A stretch of DNA of 64,000 nt from positions 11,932 to 75,931 of the forward strand of contig JAWKQR010000028.1 in the NCBI GenBank assembly GCA_041390025.1. Direction: 5' to 3'. The stretch is from JBFFMO01 sp041390025. GTDB lineage: Bacteria > Myxococcota_A > Bradymonadia > Bradymonadales > Bradymonadaceae. Shown here piece by piece: positions 35,702-45,085 of the stretch. Under the pieces are notes generated by a model. It worked only from the letters and a program-made list of their open reading frames with translations. It was not told the DNA's origin and made no database searches. Position numbers and translations under genes: made by a program. Each line of letters opens with the position of its first letter. Position 1 is the stretch's first letter.

Positions 35702-38407
35702 ATGTCTGAACCTCGCTGGATAGAAGCGCTCAACAGCGTGCGCGGCACCCGTATCGCGTTCGTCATCGTGGCGCTCGTGTCGGCTGTCTTGTTCTTTGGA
35801 AACTTGGGGCGCATCGGCATCTGGGAGCCGTGGGAAGCCAACGAGATCTTCGTCGCCAACGAGTACTTGGACCGCGGCGAGGCGCAACCCAACACCGATC
35901 CTGCGGCGCCGTCGTGGAACTGGGCCGTTCCCACGTTCGAGAAGAAACCCGTCGCGCGGCCCCTGCTCAAGACGTGGTTGATCGCGCTTGGCGGCGACAC
36001 GTCCGGCGAGTTGAACGTCGGCCGGCTTGAGCTTCAAGCCCGATTGCCCATCGCGCTGTGCGTTTGGGCGTTTGTGTTGCTGGGCTTCGCGTGGACCAAA
36101 CGACGATTTGGCACCCAGTCCGCCATGGTGACGGGCCTCGTGTTCACGAGCTTTCCTGTCGTGTTCATGGGGGTTCACAACGTCGCGACCGAGATGCTGT
36201 TTATGGTCACGACCTCGATGGCGTTGCTCAGCTGGTTCGAGCTCCAATGGGCCGAGGGCAAGGCGCGCTGGCCGTGGGCCGTGGCCTTGGGGCTGTCGTT
36301 GGTGTTGACGGTTTTGGACCATCGCCTGATTGGGCTCTATCTCGTCTTCATCGTCATGGCTGCTCAGGCTGTGTCCGAGCTCGCGTTCGAATCCGCATCG
36401 CCCGACGCCAAACCCCTTGTGACCAAGGTCGAGGTTGGCGGTTTTGTGGCCGCGCTCGCCGCGATTGGCGTGATGTTTTTGGTGGGCCGTTCGGTCACCC
36501 AATCCGTCGACCCGAACCTGACGTTTCGGGCCCATGTGCTGCAGTTCTTCGCCCTCCTTCTGCCTCTGTTGTTGACGGTTGCGGGCTTCGTCTTGGCTCG
36601 CAACACACGTCCTGGGCGGGCGTTTTTGAGCCTCCCTAACGTGGTCGCGCTGGCATTCCCGGCCGCGACGTTGGCCGTCATGGGCTACGCCTACGGCGAG
36701 GCGAACCCGACGTTGTTGAAAGACGGTGTGGTCTTCGGTGAGATTCCGGTCCTGACGTACATGCTCGAAAATCACCTGTTTGGGCAGAGCTTGGCCGCCA
36801 AACACATGACGTTTGACCTGTGGGTTCGCCAGATTGGCTTCGCGATCGTGACCTGGGTCGGCATCGCACCGTTAGGCGTCGCCTACCTGTCGCGCGCCAC
36901 ACGTTTGGTACCGGGCGAGGACCTCGCGACGGCCGAACTTTCAAGTCGACGATTCTTGCTGACCTGGATGGCGTTTGCGGCGGTTGTGATGATGGCGGCC
37001 TCGGCATACGGCAGCTACTTCTACCCCGGCTATTTCCCCATCGCGGTCGGCATCGGCGTGATGCTGTGCGACCGCGAGTTTTGGGCCGAGATGCGCCTCA
37101 AGCCGCTCGCCTTGTACGCGATGGGCTTTGTCGCGGTCACCATCGTGATGATGGTCGGAAAAGACCTTGAGCGCTTTCCTGCGCGTTTTGTCGAGGTCTA
37201 CACCGTGATGCAGGAAAAGCTCGACCTGAAGGACGACTTCAGCTTCGGCAGCCTGATGAAGGGCCTGAAATACGGCCTGATGGTCGTCCTGATCATTCAC
37301 TTCTTTGGCATCGTGTCGTGGGCCGGACTGACGTGGCGGCGCCGCAGGGACATTCTGGGCGCGCTGCGGCACCCCATCACCCGCTTTAAGGGATGGATGG
37401 CAGGCCAACCGCGCCAGTCGTCGTTCGAAGACCGTGCCGAGGACAAGGCGGCTTTCCGCGCCGAAGACGGGCTGGTCTCGCGCATCGCACGATTTGTCGA
37501 AACGCCCGACGGTTTCCCCATCATCATTTTGGCGACCTGCCTGACGATTACGTTCGCGTACGCTGGTAAGTTCATCCCCGAAATCACCAATCACATGTCG
37601 CAGCGCGGCGTGTTCGAAACGTTTATGGAAAGTGCGCCCGAAGGCACCACGCTGTGGCGATACGACGTCGCGACCCGCGACACCTCGGTCTATCTGAAGG
37701 ACGTCAAAAACATCGGTTCGAGCGTCGAATTCCGCAAAAAATTCGAGGCCCCCGAACGTTCGTACGCGGTGATTCCTCGCGATAATCTGGCACGCATCAA
37801 CTACGAATATCGCAGAGATTCCAAGAAGAACTTGTTTGTGCTCGACGCACGTTCCAGCCGACTGCTGTTGGTCTCGAACCAATTGGCGGACGGCGAAAAA
37901 GACTTCAACTACGTCGCGGACGACATCATCGAAGACCCCAAGGTTATTCAGAATCAGCTGACCTTCGACGACGGCAAGGGCGCACAGGTCCACCCGACGT
38001 TCGACGGCCAGCTCGAGATGATCGGTTATTCGTTCGACCGGGCCCCGGAATCCGACGGGTTCTCGGCCTACAAATGGGGCGAAACTGCGGTCATCGACTA
38101 CTACTTCAAGGTGCTCAAACACGTGCCCGGCAACCAGAAAATCTTCCTGCACGCCGACACGCCTGGGAACCGCATCAGCGGCGACCACTACCCCAACGAC
38201 GGCGACTTCCCGACCAACTACTGGCTCGAGGGCGACATCGTGCGTGCACGGCAGCACCTGAAGATCGAGGAATACTCGACGCCAGGGGTCTACACCCTGA
38301 ACTTCGGCTTCTACATCGGGTCCAAACGCATGGCCGTCGAACCGCGCAAAGCCCACGACGGGGGCAACCGCGTTCCGGTCGCCAAGATGCGTGTGAAATC
38401 GCTGTAA
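35702..38407 (+). CDS. GT39/ArnT-like polyprenyl-phosphate-dependent glycosyltransferase
   Basis: 901 residues, 5 nt after the ANL gene. The N-terminus enters the membrane at about 20 and the first periplasmic loop has GRIGIWEPWEANEIFVANEY, the position of the acidic catalytic motif (DE) in PMT/ArnT enzymes. About 12 membrane segments to about residue 625, then a periplasmic C-terminal domain of roughly 275 residues (beta-rich; GYSFDRAP, GDHYPNDGDFPTNYW, YTLNFGFYIGSKRM). Such enzymes move a sugar from a polyprenyl carrier to lipid A or a protein. The acceptor is unknown. Confidence 0.85.
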   Translation: MSEPRWIEALNSVRGTRIAFVIVALVSAVLFFGNLGRIGIWEPWEANEIFVANEYLDRGEAQPNTDPAAPSWNWAVPTFEKKPVARPLLKTWLIALGGDTSGELNVGRLELQARLPIALCVWAFVLLGFAWTKRRFGTQSAMVTGLVFTSFPVVFMGVHNVATEMLFMVTTSMALLSWFELQWAEGKARWPWAVALGLSLVLTVLDHRLIGLYLVFIVMAAQAVSELAFESASPDAKPLVTKVEVGGFVAALAAIGVMFLVGRSVTQSVDPNLTFRAHVLQFFALLLPLLLTVAGFVLARNTRPGRAFLSLPNVVALAFPAATLAVMGYAYGEANPTLLKDGVVFGEIPVLTYMLENHLFGQSLAAKHMTFDLWVRQIGFAIVTWVGIAPLGVAYLSRATRLVPGEDLATAELSSRRFLLTWMAFAAVVMMAASAYGSYFYPGYFPIAVGIGVMLCDREFWAEMRLKPLALYAMGFVAVTIVMMVGKDLERFPARFVEVYTVMQEKLDLKDDFSFGSLMKGLKYGLMVVLIIHFFGIVSWAGLTWRRRRDILGALRHPITRFKGWMAGQPRQSSFEDRAEDKAAFRAEDGLVSRIARFVETPDGFPIIILATCLTITFAYAGKFIPEITNHMSQRGVFETFMESAPEGTTLWRYDVATRDTSVYLKDVKNIGSSVEFRKKFEAPERSYAVIPRDNLARINYEYRRDSKKNLFVLDARSSRLLLVSNQLADGEKDFNYVADDIIEDPKVIQNQLTFDDGKGAQVHPTFDGQLEMIGYSFDRAPESDGFSAYKWGETAVIDYYFKVLKHVPGNQKIFLHADTPGNRISGDHYPNDGDFPTNYWLEGDIVRARQHLKIEEYSTPGVYTLNFGFYIGSKRMAVEPRKAHDGGNRVPVAKMRVKSL

Positions 38408-38427
38408 TCGGTGCTCGAGTGGGTTCT

Positions 38428-38560
38428 GGGTCGGCATTTTCCAATTGCCGAATGGCGAAGCCCACCCACGTTTGCCGAATGGGCGAAGCTCACTCACGTG
38501 AGCCGAACGGGCGGACGTAAACGGGTCGGCAATTTCCAATTGCCGAATGGGCGAAGCCCA
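38428..38560 (+). repeat. Cluster of dispersed hairpin repeats
   Basis: Copies at 38428-38464 (GGGTCGGCATTTTCCAATTGCC, stem 2 reduced to GGCGAAGCC), a half copy at 38471-38491 and a full copy at 38523-38560 (GGGTCGGCAATTTCCAATTGCC then GGGCGAAGCCC). Stem 1 arms are now AATT/AATT. They separate the glycosyltransferase stop from the next minus-strand gene. Confidence 0.88.
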
Positions 38561-38590
38561 ACCACGGCAGCTTGGAAACCGCCGGTCTAG

Positions 38591-39094
38591 CTACAGCGGT
38601 CCACCTTGGTAGCCGAACACAATGTTGAACCCAAGGCGCCATATCTGGGTGTCGTCGTCGTTTGGAAATCCAAGGGAGTACTCCACGCCAAAGCCACCAC
38701 GCCATCCCAACGCGGCGCCGGGAAACACCGTCGCGCTAGCGGTCACAGCGACCGGAATGGGTGGTGCGTTTCCCACGGGCGTAGACACATACGGGACAAG
38801 CATGACGCGGTTGTCTTGCACAAAAAACGCTGGTCCGACGCGATGGGTGATTCCGCCTCCCCACGCCGCGAACCCGGTCATCATGCCCAACCACGACGGG
38901 TCACCGACGATATGAGCATCGACGGCAATCTCGGGCATCACGATGGAACCCTGCTCGTCATCGGACGATTTTCCATCCGAAAACTCGGTGTAAACACCGA
39001 TACCGGGTTTTGCGTAACCGCCAACACCGCCGCACCCGGACACAAGCGCCGTGGCGCTGATCAACGCAAAAATGGGCCTTTTGTAGAACGGCAA
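38591..39094 (-). CDS. Small lipoprotein, function unknown
   Basis: 167 residues if started at TTG 39094 (LPFYKRPIFALISATALVSGC); no ATG or GTG is available nearer, and the frame extends into a repeat copy. Lipobox VSGC (Cys about 21). The body is hydrophobic and beta-rich (AWGGGITHRVGPAFFVQ, VMLVPYVSTPVGNAPP, GWRGGFGVEYSLGFPN) and ends FNIVFGYQGGPL, suggesting a small barrel-like fold. Start and therefore identity are uncertain. Confidence 0.5.
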   Translation of the reverse strand: MPFYKRPIFALISATALVSGCGGVGGYAKPGIGVYTEFSDGKSSDDEQGSIVMPEIAVDAHIVGDPSWLGMMTGFAAWGGGITHRVGPAFFVQDNRVMLVPYVSTPVGNAPPIPVAVTASATVFPGAALGWRGGFGVEYSLGFPNDDDTQIWRLGFNIVFGYQGGPL

Positions 39095-39176
39095 ACAACC
39101 CCCGAAGTGGCGTAAGATTCTTGGGATTGTCCATAAGTTCGGTTCGCGAATCAACAGGTGAACCAAGGCCGCGAAC

Positions 39177-39214
39177 GGGTCGGCGACTTCCAATTGCCGA
39201 ATGGGCGAAGCCCA
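39177..39214 (+). repeat. Dispersed intergenic hairpin repeat
   Basis: GGGTCGGCGACTTCCAATTGCCGA then ATGGGCGAAGCCCA. Stem 1 has mismatches (GACTT/AATTG) while stem 2 is perfect. 34 nt downstream of the large lipoprotein's stop. Confidence 0.85.
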
Positions 39215-39247
39215 CCCACGGCTGCCACTTCAGCATTTTTCGGCCTG

Positions 39248-42200
39248 TCACTGAACAACGAAAGTGGCTTCAAGGTCGCTGGCCTGATGCTCGACCACAA
39301 TAAAAACGGTCTGCGTTGACGACGCCTGGTACACCAACGGACCGGAACCAGCGCCCGGCATCCCCGCGAGGCATCGAGACGGATCCAATCCGTTCGCGAT
39401 CGCCTCGCACGAGCTTGCGATCCAGGCAGTACCGGGAGTTGTCACCGTCAACGCCTGCCCCGCATTGAGCGTTGCCTTGAATACGGTATCGATGTCGTCT
39501 TCCACATAACAAACGGTGGGGGGTGCGAAGACGTCATTGCCTCGCCCGCTCAGAGGGAACGTGCCACCCGCCGAGACGTCGACCGCATCCGCACAAACCT
39601 CGCCTTGAGGCTGCCCGCAGGCTCCCGCCGAACACCCCAGAATGCACTGCTGGTCCTGATAGCGCGTGCCATGGTCGACACACGTCTCCAAGATGTCCCC
39701 GCGGCAACGAGACGTCCCTGGCATGCAAATCACGGGAAGTTCTTGAACGACAAACGTCGCCGGCGTGGCCATGGAGAGGATGTACGAACCTGTGTACGCG
39801 GCTTTGAGCGTCACGTCGTGTGCCGTACCCAACGCTTGGACAGAGGCGCAACTGTTTCGAAGTTCGAATTCATTGCTCGGATCCAACGTCCTGATTCGGT
39901 AGACGTTTTCGTATGTGGTGGGAATCGAAAAATAGGCAGGCCCCACCGCGCCGGAGTCTGGCGTAACCCAAGCATTGGGCGTGATCGCCGTGGCGGTCGC
40001 ACAGGTGGTGTTCGTGGACGCCATGCATGCGCCCAACGAGCACCCCACGTCGCAACTTTGCGAAACAATCCTCCCGGACACACACGTGTTCAACGTGGTC
40101 GCATCCGCGCACGACGTCGTGCCGGAAACACACTCATCCACGTGCTTTGAAACCTCGAGCTCAAACGCTCCATTCATGACGCCGTCCACCACCATGAAGT
40201 ACGTGCCATCGGCGGGTGCGGTGAACTCCAGATCACGACCGTAAGCCAGACACTGTGTTACCGCACATGTATCCGAAATCGCCAGACGCAGAGAAGCCCG
40301 GTCGATGTCGGTTAGATGCGCCGAGAGGGTCTCGCCGGCCAACAACGCAACCGGATAGACCGCGTCTGGCCCCGGGGTGGACCGTAGGACGCACGACGCG
40401 CCCACATCGAGTTGATTGCTGTAGCGACTCAAATTGTCTTGGAGCGTAAACGGCGTCGTGATCGCTTGAGGATTGGTGCACGAATCGTTGAAAACCGGCG
40501 AGGCGCAGGCGGTTGACGTCGCACAAGCCACACCACAACTCACCAAACCGGCGTCACACGTCGACAACGTTCCATACGCGCAAACGGGTGGCCCTTGGCA
40601 ACGCGAAGAAACTTCAACCTGAAACATAGCGGGCGCCTGGGCCGTCGCCACCAAGAAGTAAGTCCCGGCGTTGGACGCCGTGAAGTCCAGAGACGACACG
40701 CCGTCGACCAAACATTCTGAGTCGTCCGAACACCGGTCGAGCAAGGCGACGCGTAGGTTCGCGGATCCCTTGATGTGAAGATTCTCGCCGGACGCGAGCT
40801 CGACCGCGAAGTAGCGATGGGGTCCCGTAAACGATTGACACGGCGGGTCGAGCGCGAGCGGAGGACTGGCGTAGTCATCGGGATCGATAAAGACCACGTC
40901 CCCATCGACCAACGGTTTGGCTGCGCCACACGTGCGACCGGTCGTCCCCTCGCAATGACCGTTGACGCAGCTCGACTCACACACGATGTCTTCAAGCCCG
41001 TCTTCACCGCACCTTCGCAGGGTTACGCCATCGGGAAGGCATTGCGAATCGCCACGAACGCAAGTCGGCGTTGAAAACGCGAGGTCCACCGTGAACTGAC
41101 CAAGGCCCTCCAAGACCAAGAAGTGGGTACCCGTCGAGGGCGCTTGCCAATGAAAGTCCGGCCGAGTGGTGCCCTTGACGCATTGTCCATCGACACAATT
41201 GTCTTGGATGTGGATTCCGAGCACGCCCGACGAATGGATGTCCACGACATCGCCGGCCACCATGTCCAAGGGAATCACCACATCCGGCAGCTCGCGCCCG
41301 CTGCCCGTGCATCGGGCTGAAACGTCCGAAACGGCGTTGGTGTAATCAGCGAAATCGCCTTCAAACCGAACATCATCGCTCACGGGCGGCATCAACGCTG
41401 CACACGCATCTGTCGCGTTTGGGTCCAGCGCACACGCGGCGATCCCACAGCTTCCTGGACAGTTAAACGCTGCACCCAATTGTCCATCGTCATCGCAATA
41501 CTGCACGACATCTTGGACACAGGTGGTGCCAGGCAAACACGCGTTCCCTGCCGACAACGTGGTCGAAAGAAGGAAATCCTGCGCCGTCGCGCCATCGACC
41601 ACGACAAATACACGCTGTGTCGCCTCTGCGAGGAAATCAATCCGGTTGCCCGCCGCTTGGCACTCGCTGACGTCGCAACCATCAAGCCTTGCGACAAAGC
41701 CGTCGCCTTCAAGCAGTTCGACGACAAGTCGGTCCCCGGCAGCCACGTCGACGAAGAAGATCGATTCTTGCGCAGGAGCGACGCGCGATCCGCAGGTCGC
41801 AGGCCACTGCTCAAAACCATTGTGGGCGGGACCCAATTGACCCAGCGTCAGCCCATTTTGATACAGCGGACGGGCTTCAAAACACGAACTGCCGTCCGCC
41901 TCTAGGCAGGCCCCGTCGGCACAACCCGCCGCACACTGATAGTCGAAGGACTGGCCGACTGCGTTGCAATATTTCAGCGTCGAACCCTGGCAGGTTGACG
42001 CTGAACACGAACCTTGGCTGATACGTGGGAAGAGCTCGTACGTCGCCCCGACAGTCTCGGATTGAACCGTGACGATGAACGTCCCCGAGTAGGGTGCAAC
42101 GAACTCCAGATCCCCGTGTGAAGCAATCGCGCGCCGCGTCAGACAGGTGGCATCGGAGGTCACGCACGTGTCCAAAACAGCGACTTCCACAGGGCTGTCG

Positions 42201-44881
42201 GAAGCGACCGACACCATCAAGACTTGGCCTGCGGTCAGGTCAACCGCGTGCAGACGGTATTGGTCAGAGTTGTTCAGACAGGTCAGCGATAACACGCCGA
42301 GCTCGGCCCACGGGACCTTCTCGATGATCCCCTGCGTCGCGGTCTGATCGGATAGGCGGTAAGCATCCGCGCAGATCTGTCCCATGGGGGTGCCGCACTG
42401 ATCGACGTTGCATGGCCCTTGGCACACAAAATCCTGGGCGAGTCCTCGATCGTCACACACGGTCAACGTCTGGGCGTTGGCACAGCCGAGGTTTTCACCG
42501 GGTTGACAAAACGGCGTCAGCACCTCGCCCGTGACCTCAAAACTGGACGAAAAGGAAAAGAAATTGTGGATCCCAAAATAGCGCGGTTGGCCATCTCCAA
42601 CCCATTCGATGTCCGCGCCGGGCACCGAGCCCGTGTTCAAGCAGGAGGTCTGGCAGTCGGTCAGCGGCCAGAATGGGATGGGGCTCTGCGCCGTCATGGT
42701 CACGTGCCCGTAACTGCCGACGGGCGCGGTCAATTTGAAATACCCAGCGGGAGCACAGTTTGACGAGAACTTGAAGTCCTCCGTGTTTGCGACCAAGGGA
42801 CCGTTCGCGAGGTCGTAGGCGGTGGCACAGCTCTCGTTCGGCGCTTCGTTGCAGCTACCAGCGCTGCACCCAAAGCTGCACGTCTTCCGGTTCTGGGCAA
42901 CTCCGCGATAATCGCAGGTCACCGCGTCATTCCCCAGACACGCATTGGTGTTTGGCTCACATTCTTGCCGATTGATCTCGATGGCGACGTCTTGTGACGC
43001 CCACGAATTGCCGATCAGAAAAAACTCCTGAACCTCGTCGGTTTCATTGAGATAACTGAAGTTGCGGATGCCAAACCCGGCACACGTTCGGTATTCGCAT
43101 GACTCCGCCAAAGTCCACGCCACGTCGTACGAGCTTGAGGCAGTGATACGGTCGTTGGGCGCTAAATAAATACGGAAAACCCGATCGTACTCCCTGGAAA
43201 CCGTGGACCAATTGCTCTTGCAGACTTGGCCTGGCGCCCCTCTCGCCTGGTTGGTGTGTTGTGCGAAATCAATCCGTTGATTAAAAAAAGTCGACACGAA
43301 TTGTGGGTTGCTGCAGGTGTCACCCTCGACGAGGGGACAAACACCTGTGGCGAAGTCGCACTCGGATGGGCACAGCTGAGAGCGCTCAAGGGGAACGGGC
43401 TCGTCGCAAAATTGTGATTCGTCGGTCGAAACGCAAACCGCAGCGTTGGGGACACAGTCTTGCATAAACGTCGAAACAAGCAGGCTGTAAGATGTGTCAC
43501 CCCCCAGAGGACCTTCCACGATGACGAAATATCGACCCGGGGTTAGGTAATGGACGGTTGGCCCACCGTCCAATGCGCATCCCATACCGAACGAGGCTTC
43601 ACACGTTCGTCTGAGTTCCGCACGCATGTTCGGGTTTGCCGAGTTTAACACCAGCCGAACGTGTTTTGGGGCGGTGATGTCGAGCTGCCAGACTTCGTCC
43701 TTGCCCGACCCACATGACGTCACAAATGAATCACGTGTCCCGGGCCCAGATGACGTCGCGACCCGGTTCAACGTCAGCGTCCGCGCGGCCGCGCACGCGT
43801 CACCCTGAATGGACTTCACAAACAGCTGGTAGTGCGTGCCGCTGAGGCGCACAAACGCGTCCAAGACGCGCACGGTGTAATCTCCCGGGACGACGCCAAC
43901 CTCAAACTCGACCCATTCCCGATCAACGCTCTGAGTGTGGACAACACGACCCGCAGCATCGACGATTTCAACCTGAAGATCACGACCGGTCAGGGTCCTC
44001 GGCGCCAGCCAGAAGCTGACCAACAACGTGTTTGTTGTCGCCCTAACTTGCCAATCGTCCTGGTCGCCCGGACATATCACGGCGTCCACCGCTCCGGCTT
44101 CCGCCGAATCGTCGAAGTCCTGAGATTGAAGCGGTTCGAAACGGTCGTTGACACAAATGTCTCCAGCAATGCATCGATTTGCGACACAAATTCGGTCGCC
44201 GGAGCAGTCCATTCCGGTGACACAAGCGCCGTTCTTTTCCACGCATTTCGCGCCTTCGTTGGGCACAAACACACACCGCGTGCTTCCCTGGCAATCACAC
44301 AGATCCTCGGCTGCCTGACAGGTCGAATCGACACAGTAAAACCCGTCGGTGCATTCTGATTGTGTCGTGCAAATCTCAGCGTTTCTGCACACTCCGTTGG
44401 AGGGGTCACACACGCCTTGCACGCACATGCGCTCGGTCTCACAGATGTTTCGTATGCAACGGCTGTTGACGCAGACGAAGCCGTCCATGCAGTCCAGCAC
44501 ACCCTCGCATTGCGGGGCGTTGCCGCACCGTCCGTACTCTTCCAGACACACCCCTCTTGTGCAGGTGACGTCTTCACAGGGCGGCGAGGCGGGCACGCAT
44601 TTGCCGGTTTCACATTCAAAACCCTGCAGACACGTCCGATTCTGGTCGAGCGTCGTACATCCGGCGGCATTGATGCACTCGCCTGTCAGCGCGGAGCATT
44701 CTCCGCGTTCGCATGTGGTGTTCGCGCAAAGGTCAGGCAGGCAGATGCTGTCGCGGCACTGTTGGTCGGCCGGGTAGTCTTGGGATGTCTCACAGCCGTC
44801 ATCGTCTTTGGGATCTTCGTCGGTGGTTGATGCTCCGCACCCGAACAAAAACAGACATACGAAAACGCTCCATTTCAACAA
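39248..44881 (-). CDS. Giant modular lipoprotein: Cys-rich head and about ten PPC-like domains
   Basis: 1877 residues, lipobox LFGC (Cys 15). Residues about 30-245 are Cys-rich, EGF/disulfide-knot-like, with repeated CxxGxC patterns. From about 255 there follows a train of about ten beta-sandwich modules resembling pre-peptidase C-terminal (PPC) domains (VVPGDYTVRVLDAF; GTFIVTVQSETVGATYELF; TYFMVVDGVMNGAFELEV), nine of them preceded by a Cys-rich connector such as CEPNTNACLGNDAVTCD or CLPGTTCVQDVVQYCDD. A long surface rod or adhesin is likely; there is no protease domain. Uninterrupted frame. Just upstream are a short hairpin copy and the divergent DUF1592 gene. Confidence 0.88.
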   Translation of the reverse strand: MLKWSVFVCLFLFGCGASTTDEDPKDDDGCETSQDYPADQQCRDSICLPDLCANTTCERGECSALTGECINAAGCTTLDQNRTCLQGFECETGKCVPASPPCEDVTCTRGVCLEEYGRCGNAPQCEGVLDCMDGFVCVNSRCIRNICETERMCVQGVCDPSNGVCRNAEICTTQSECTDGFYCVDSTCQAAEDLCDCQGSTRCVFVPNEGAKCVEKNGACVTGMDCSGDRICVANRCIAGDICVNDRFEPLQSQDFDDSAEAGAVDAVICPGDQDDWQVRATTNTLLVSFWLAPRTLTGRDLQVEIVDAAGRVVHTQSVDREWVEFEVGVVPGDYTVRVLDAFVRLSGTHYQLFVKSIQGDACAAARTLTLNRVATSSGPGTRDSFVTSCGSGKDEVWQLDITAPKHVRLVLNSANPNMRAELRRTCEASFGMGCALDGGPTVHYLTPGRYFVIVEGPLGGDTSYSLLVSTFMQDCVPNAAVCVSTDESQFCDEPVPLERSQLCPSECDFATGVCPLVEGDTCSNPQFVSTFFNQRIDFAQHTNQARGAPGQVCKSNWSTVSREYDRVFRIYLAPNDRITASSSYDVAWTLAESCEYRTCAGFGIRNFSYLNETDEVQEFFLIGNSWASQDVAIEINRQECEPNTNACLGNDAVTCDYRGVAQNRKTCSFGCSAGSCNEAPNESCATAYDLANGPLVANTEDFKFSSNCAPAGYFKLTAPVGSYGHVTMTAQSPIPFWPLTDCQTSCLNTGSVPGADIEWVGDGQPRYFGIHNFFSFSSSFEVTGEVLTPFCQPGENLGCANAQTLTVCDDRGLAQDFVCQGPCNVDQCGTPMGQICADAYRLSDQTATQGIIEKVPWAELGVLSLTCLNNSDQYRLHAVDLTAGQVLMVSVASDSPVEVAVLDTCVTSDATCLTRRAIASHGDLEFVAPYSGTFIVTVQSETVGATYELFPRISQGSCSASTCQGSTLKYCNAVGQSFDYQCAAGCADGACLEADGSSCFEARPLYQNGLTLGQLGPAHNGFEQWPATCGSRVAPAQESIFFVDVAAGDRLVVELLEGDGFVARLDGCDVSECQAAGNRIDFLAEATQRVFVVVDGATAQDFLLSTTLSAGNACLPGTTCVQDVVQYCDDDGQLGAAFNCPGSCGIAACALDPNATDACAALMPPVSDDVRFEGDFADYTNAVSDVSARCTGSGRELPDVVIPLDMVAGDVVDIHSSGVLGIHIQDNCVDGQCVKGTTRPDFHWQAPSTGTHFLVLEGLGQFTVDLAFSTPTCVRGDSQCLPDGVTLRRCGEDGLEDIVCESSCVNGHCEGTTGRTCGAAKPLVDGDVVFIDPDDYASPPLALDPPCQSFTGPHRYFAVELASGENLHIKGSANLRVALLDRCSDDSECLVDGVSSLDFTASNAGTYFLVATAQAPAMFQVEVSSRCQGPPVCAYGTLSTCDAGLVSCGVACATSTACASPVFNDSCTNPQAITTPFTLQDNLSRYSNQLDVGASCVLRSTPGPDAVYPVALLAGETLSAHLTDIDRASLRLAISDTCAVTQCLAYGRDLEFTAPADGTYFMVVDGVMNGAFELEVSKHVDECVSGTTSCADATTLNTCVSGRIVSQSCDVGCSLGACMASTNTTCATATAITPNAWVTPDSGAVGPAYFSIPTTYENVYRIRTLDPSNEFELRNSCASVQALGTAHDVTLKAAYTGSYILSMATPATFVVQELPVICMPGTSRCRGDILETCVDHGTRYQDQQCILGCSAGACGQPQGEVCADAVDVSAGGTFPLSGRGNDVFAPPTVCYVEDDIDTVFKATLNAGQALTVTTPGTAWIASSCEAIANGLDPSRCLAGMPGAGSGPLVYQASSTQTVFIVVEHQASDLEATFVVQ

Positions 44882-44962
44882 ACCGTCCCCCCCTATTCAT
44901 GGTGAGCCTGACCAGCATAACAAACCAATCCACAGACACAACCCCGACAGGAACGGGCGGAG

Positions 44963-44982
44963 CGGCAGATTCCAAGCTGCCG
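44963..44982 (+). repeat. Divergent copy of the intergenic hairpin repeat
   Basis: CGGCAGATTCCAAGCTGCCG: stem CGGCAG/CTGCCG with a changed inner part and no recognisable stem 2. Lies between the divergent giant lipoprotein and DUF1592 genes. Confidence 0.5.
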
Positions 44983-45085
44983 AAGGGACAAAAGTGGGGC
45001 GGTTACGCCACATAGCGTGGGATCTTTACCCCTCTGGCAGGCGTTTACAGCCATGGTACAATGCCGCAAGCTTGACGAGGGATGG

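Noticed and set aside
36941..38539. 532-residue minus-strand frame
   Set aside because: Antisense to the glycosyltransferase; no ribosome site or domain.
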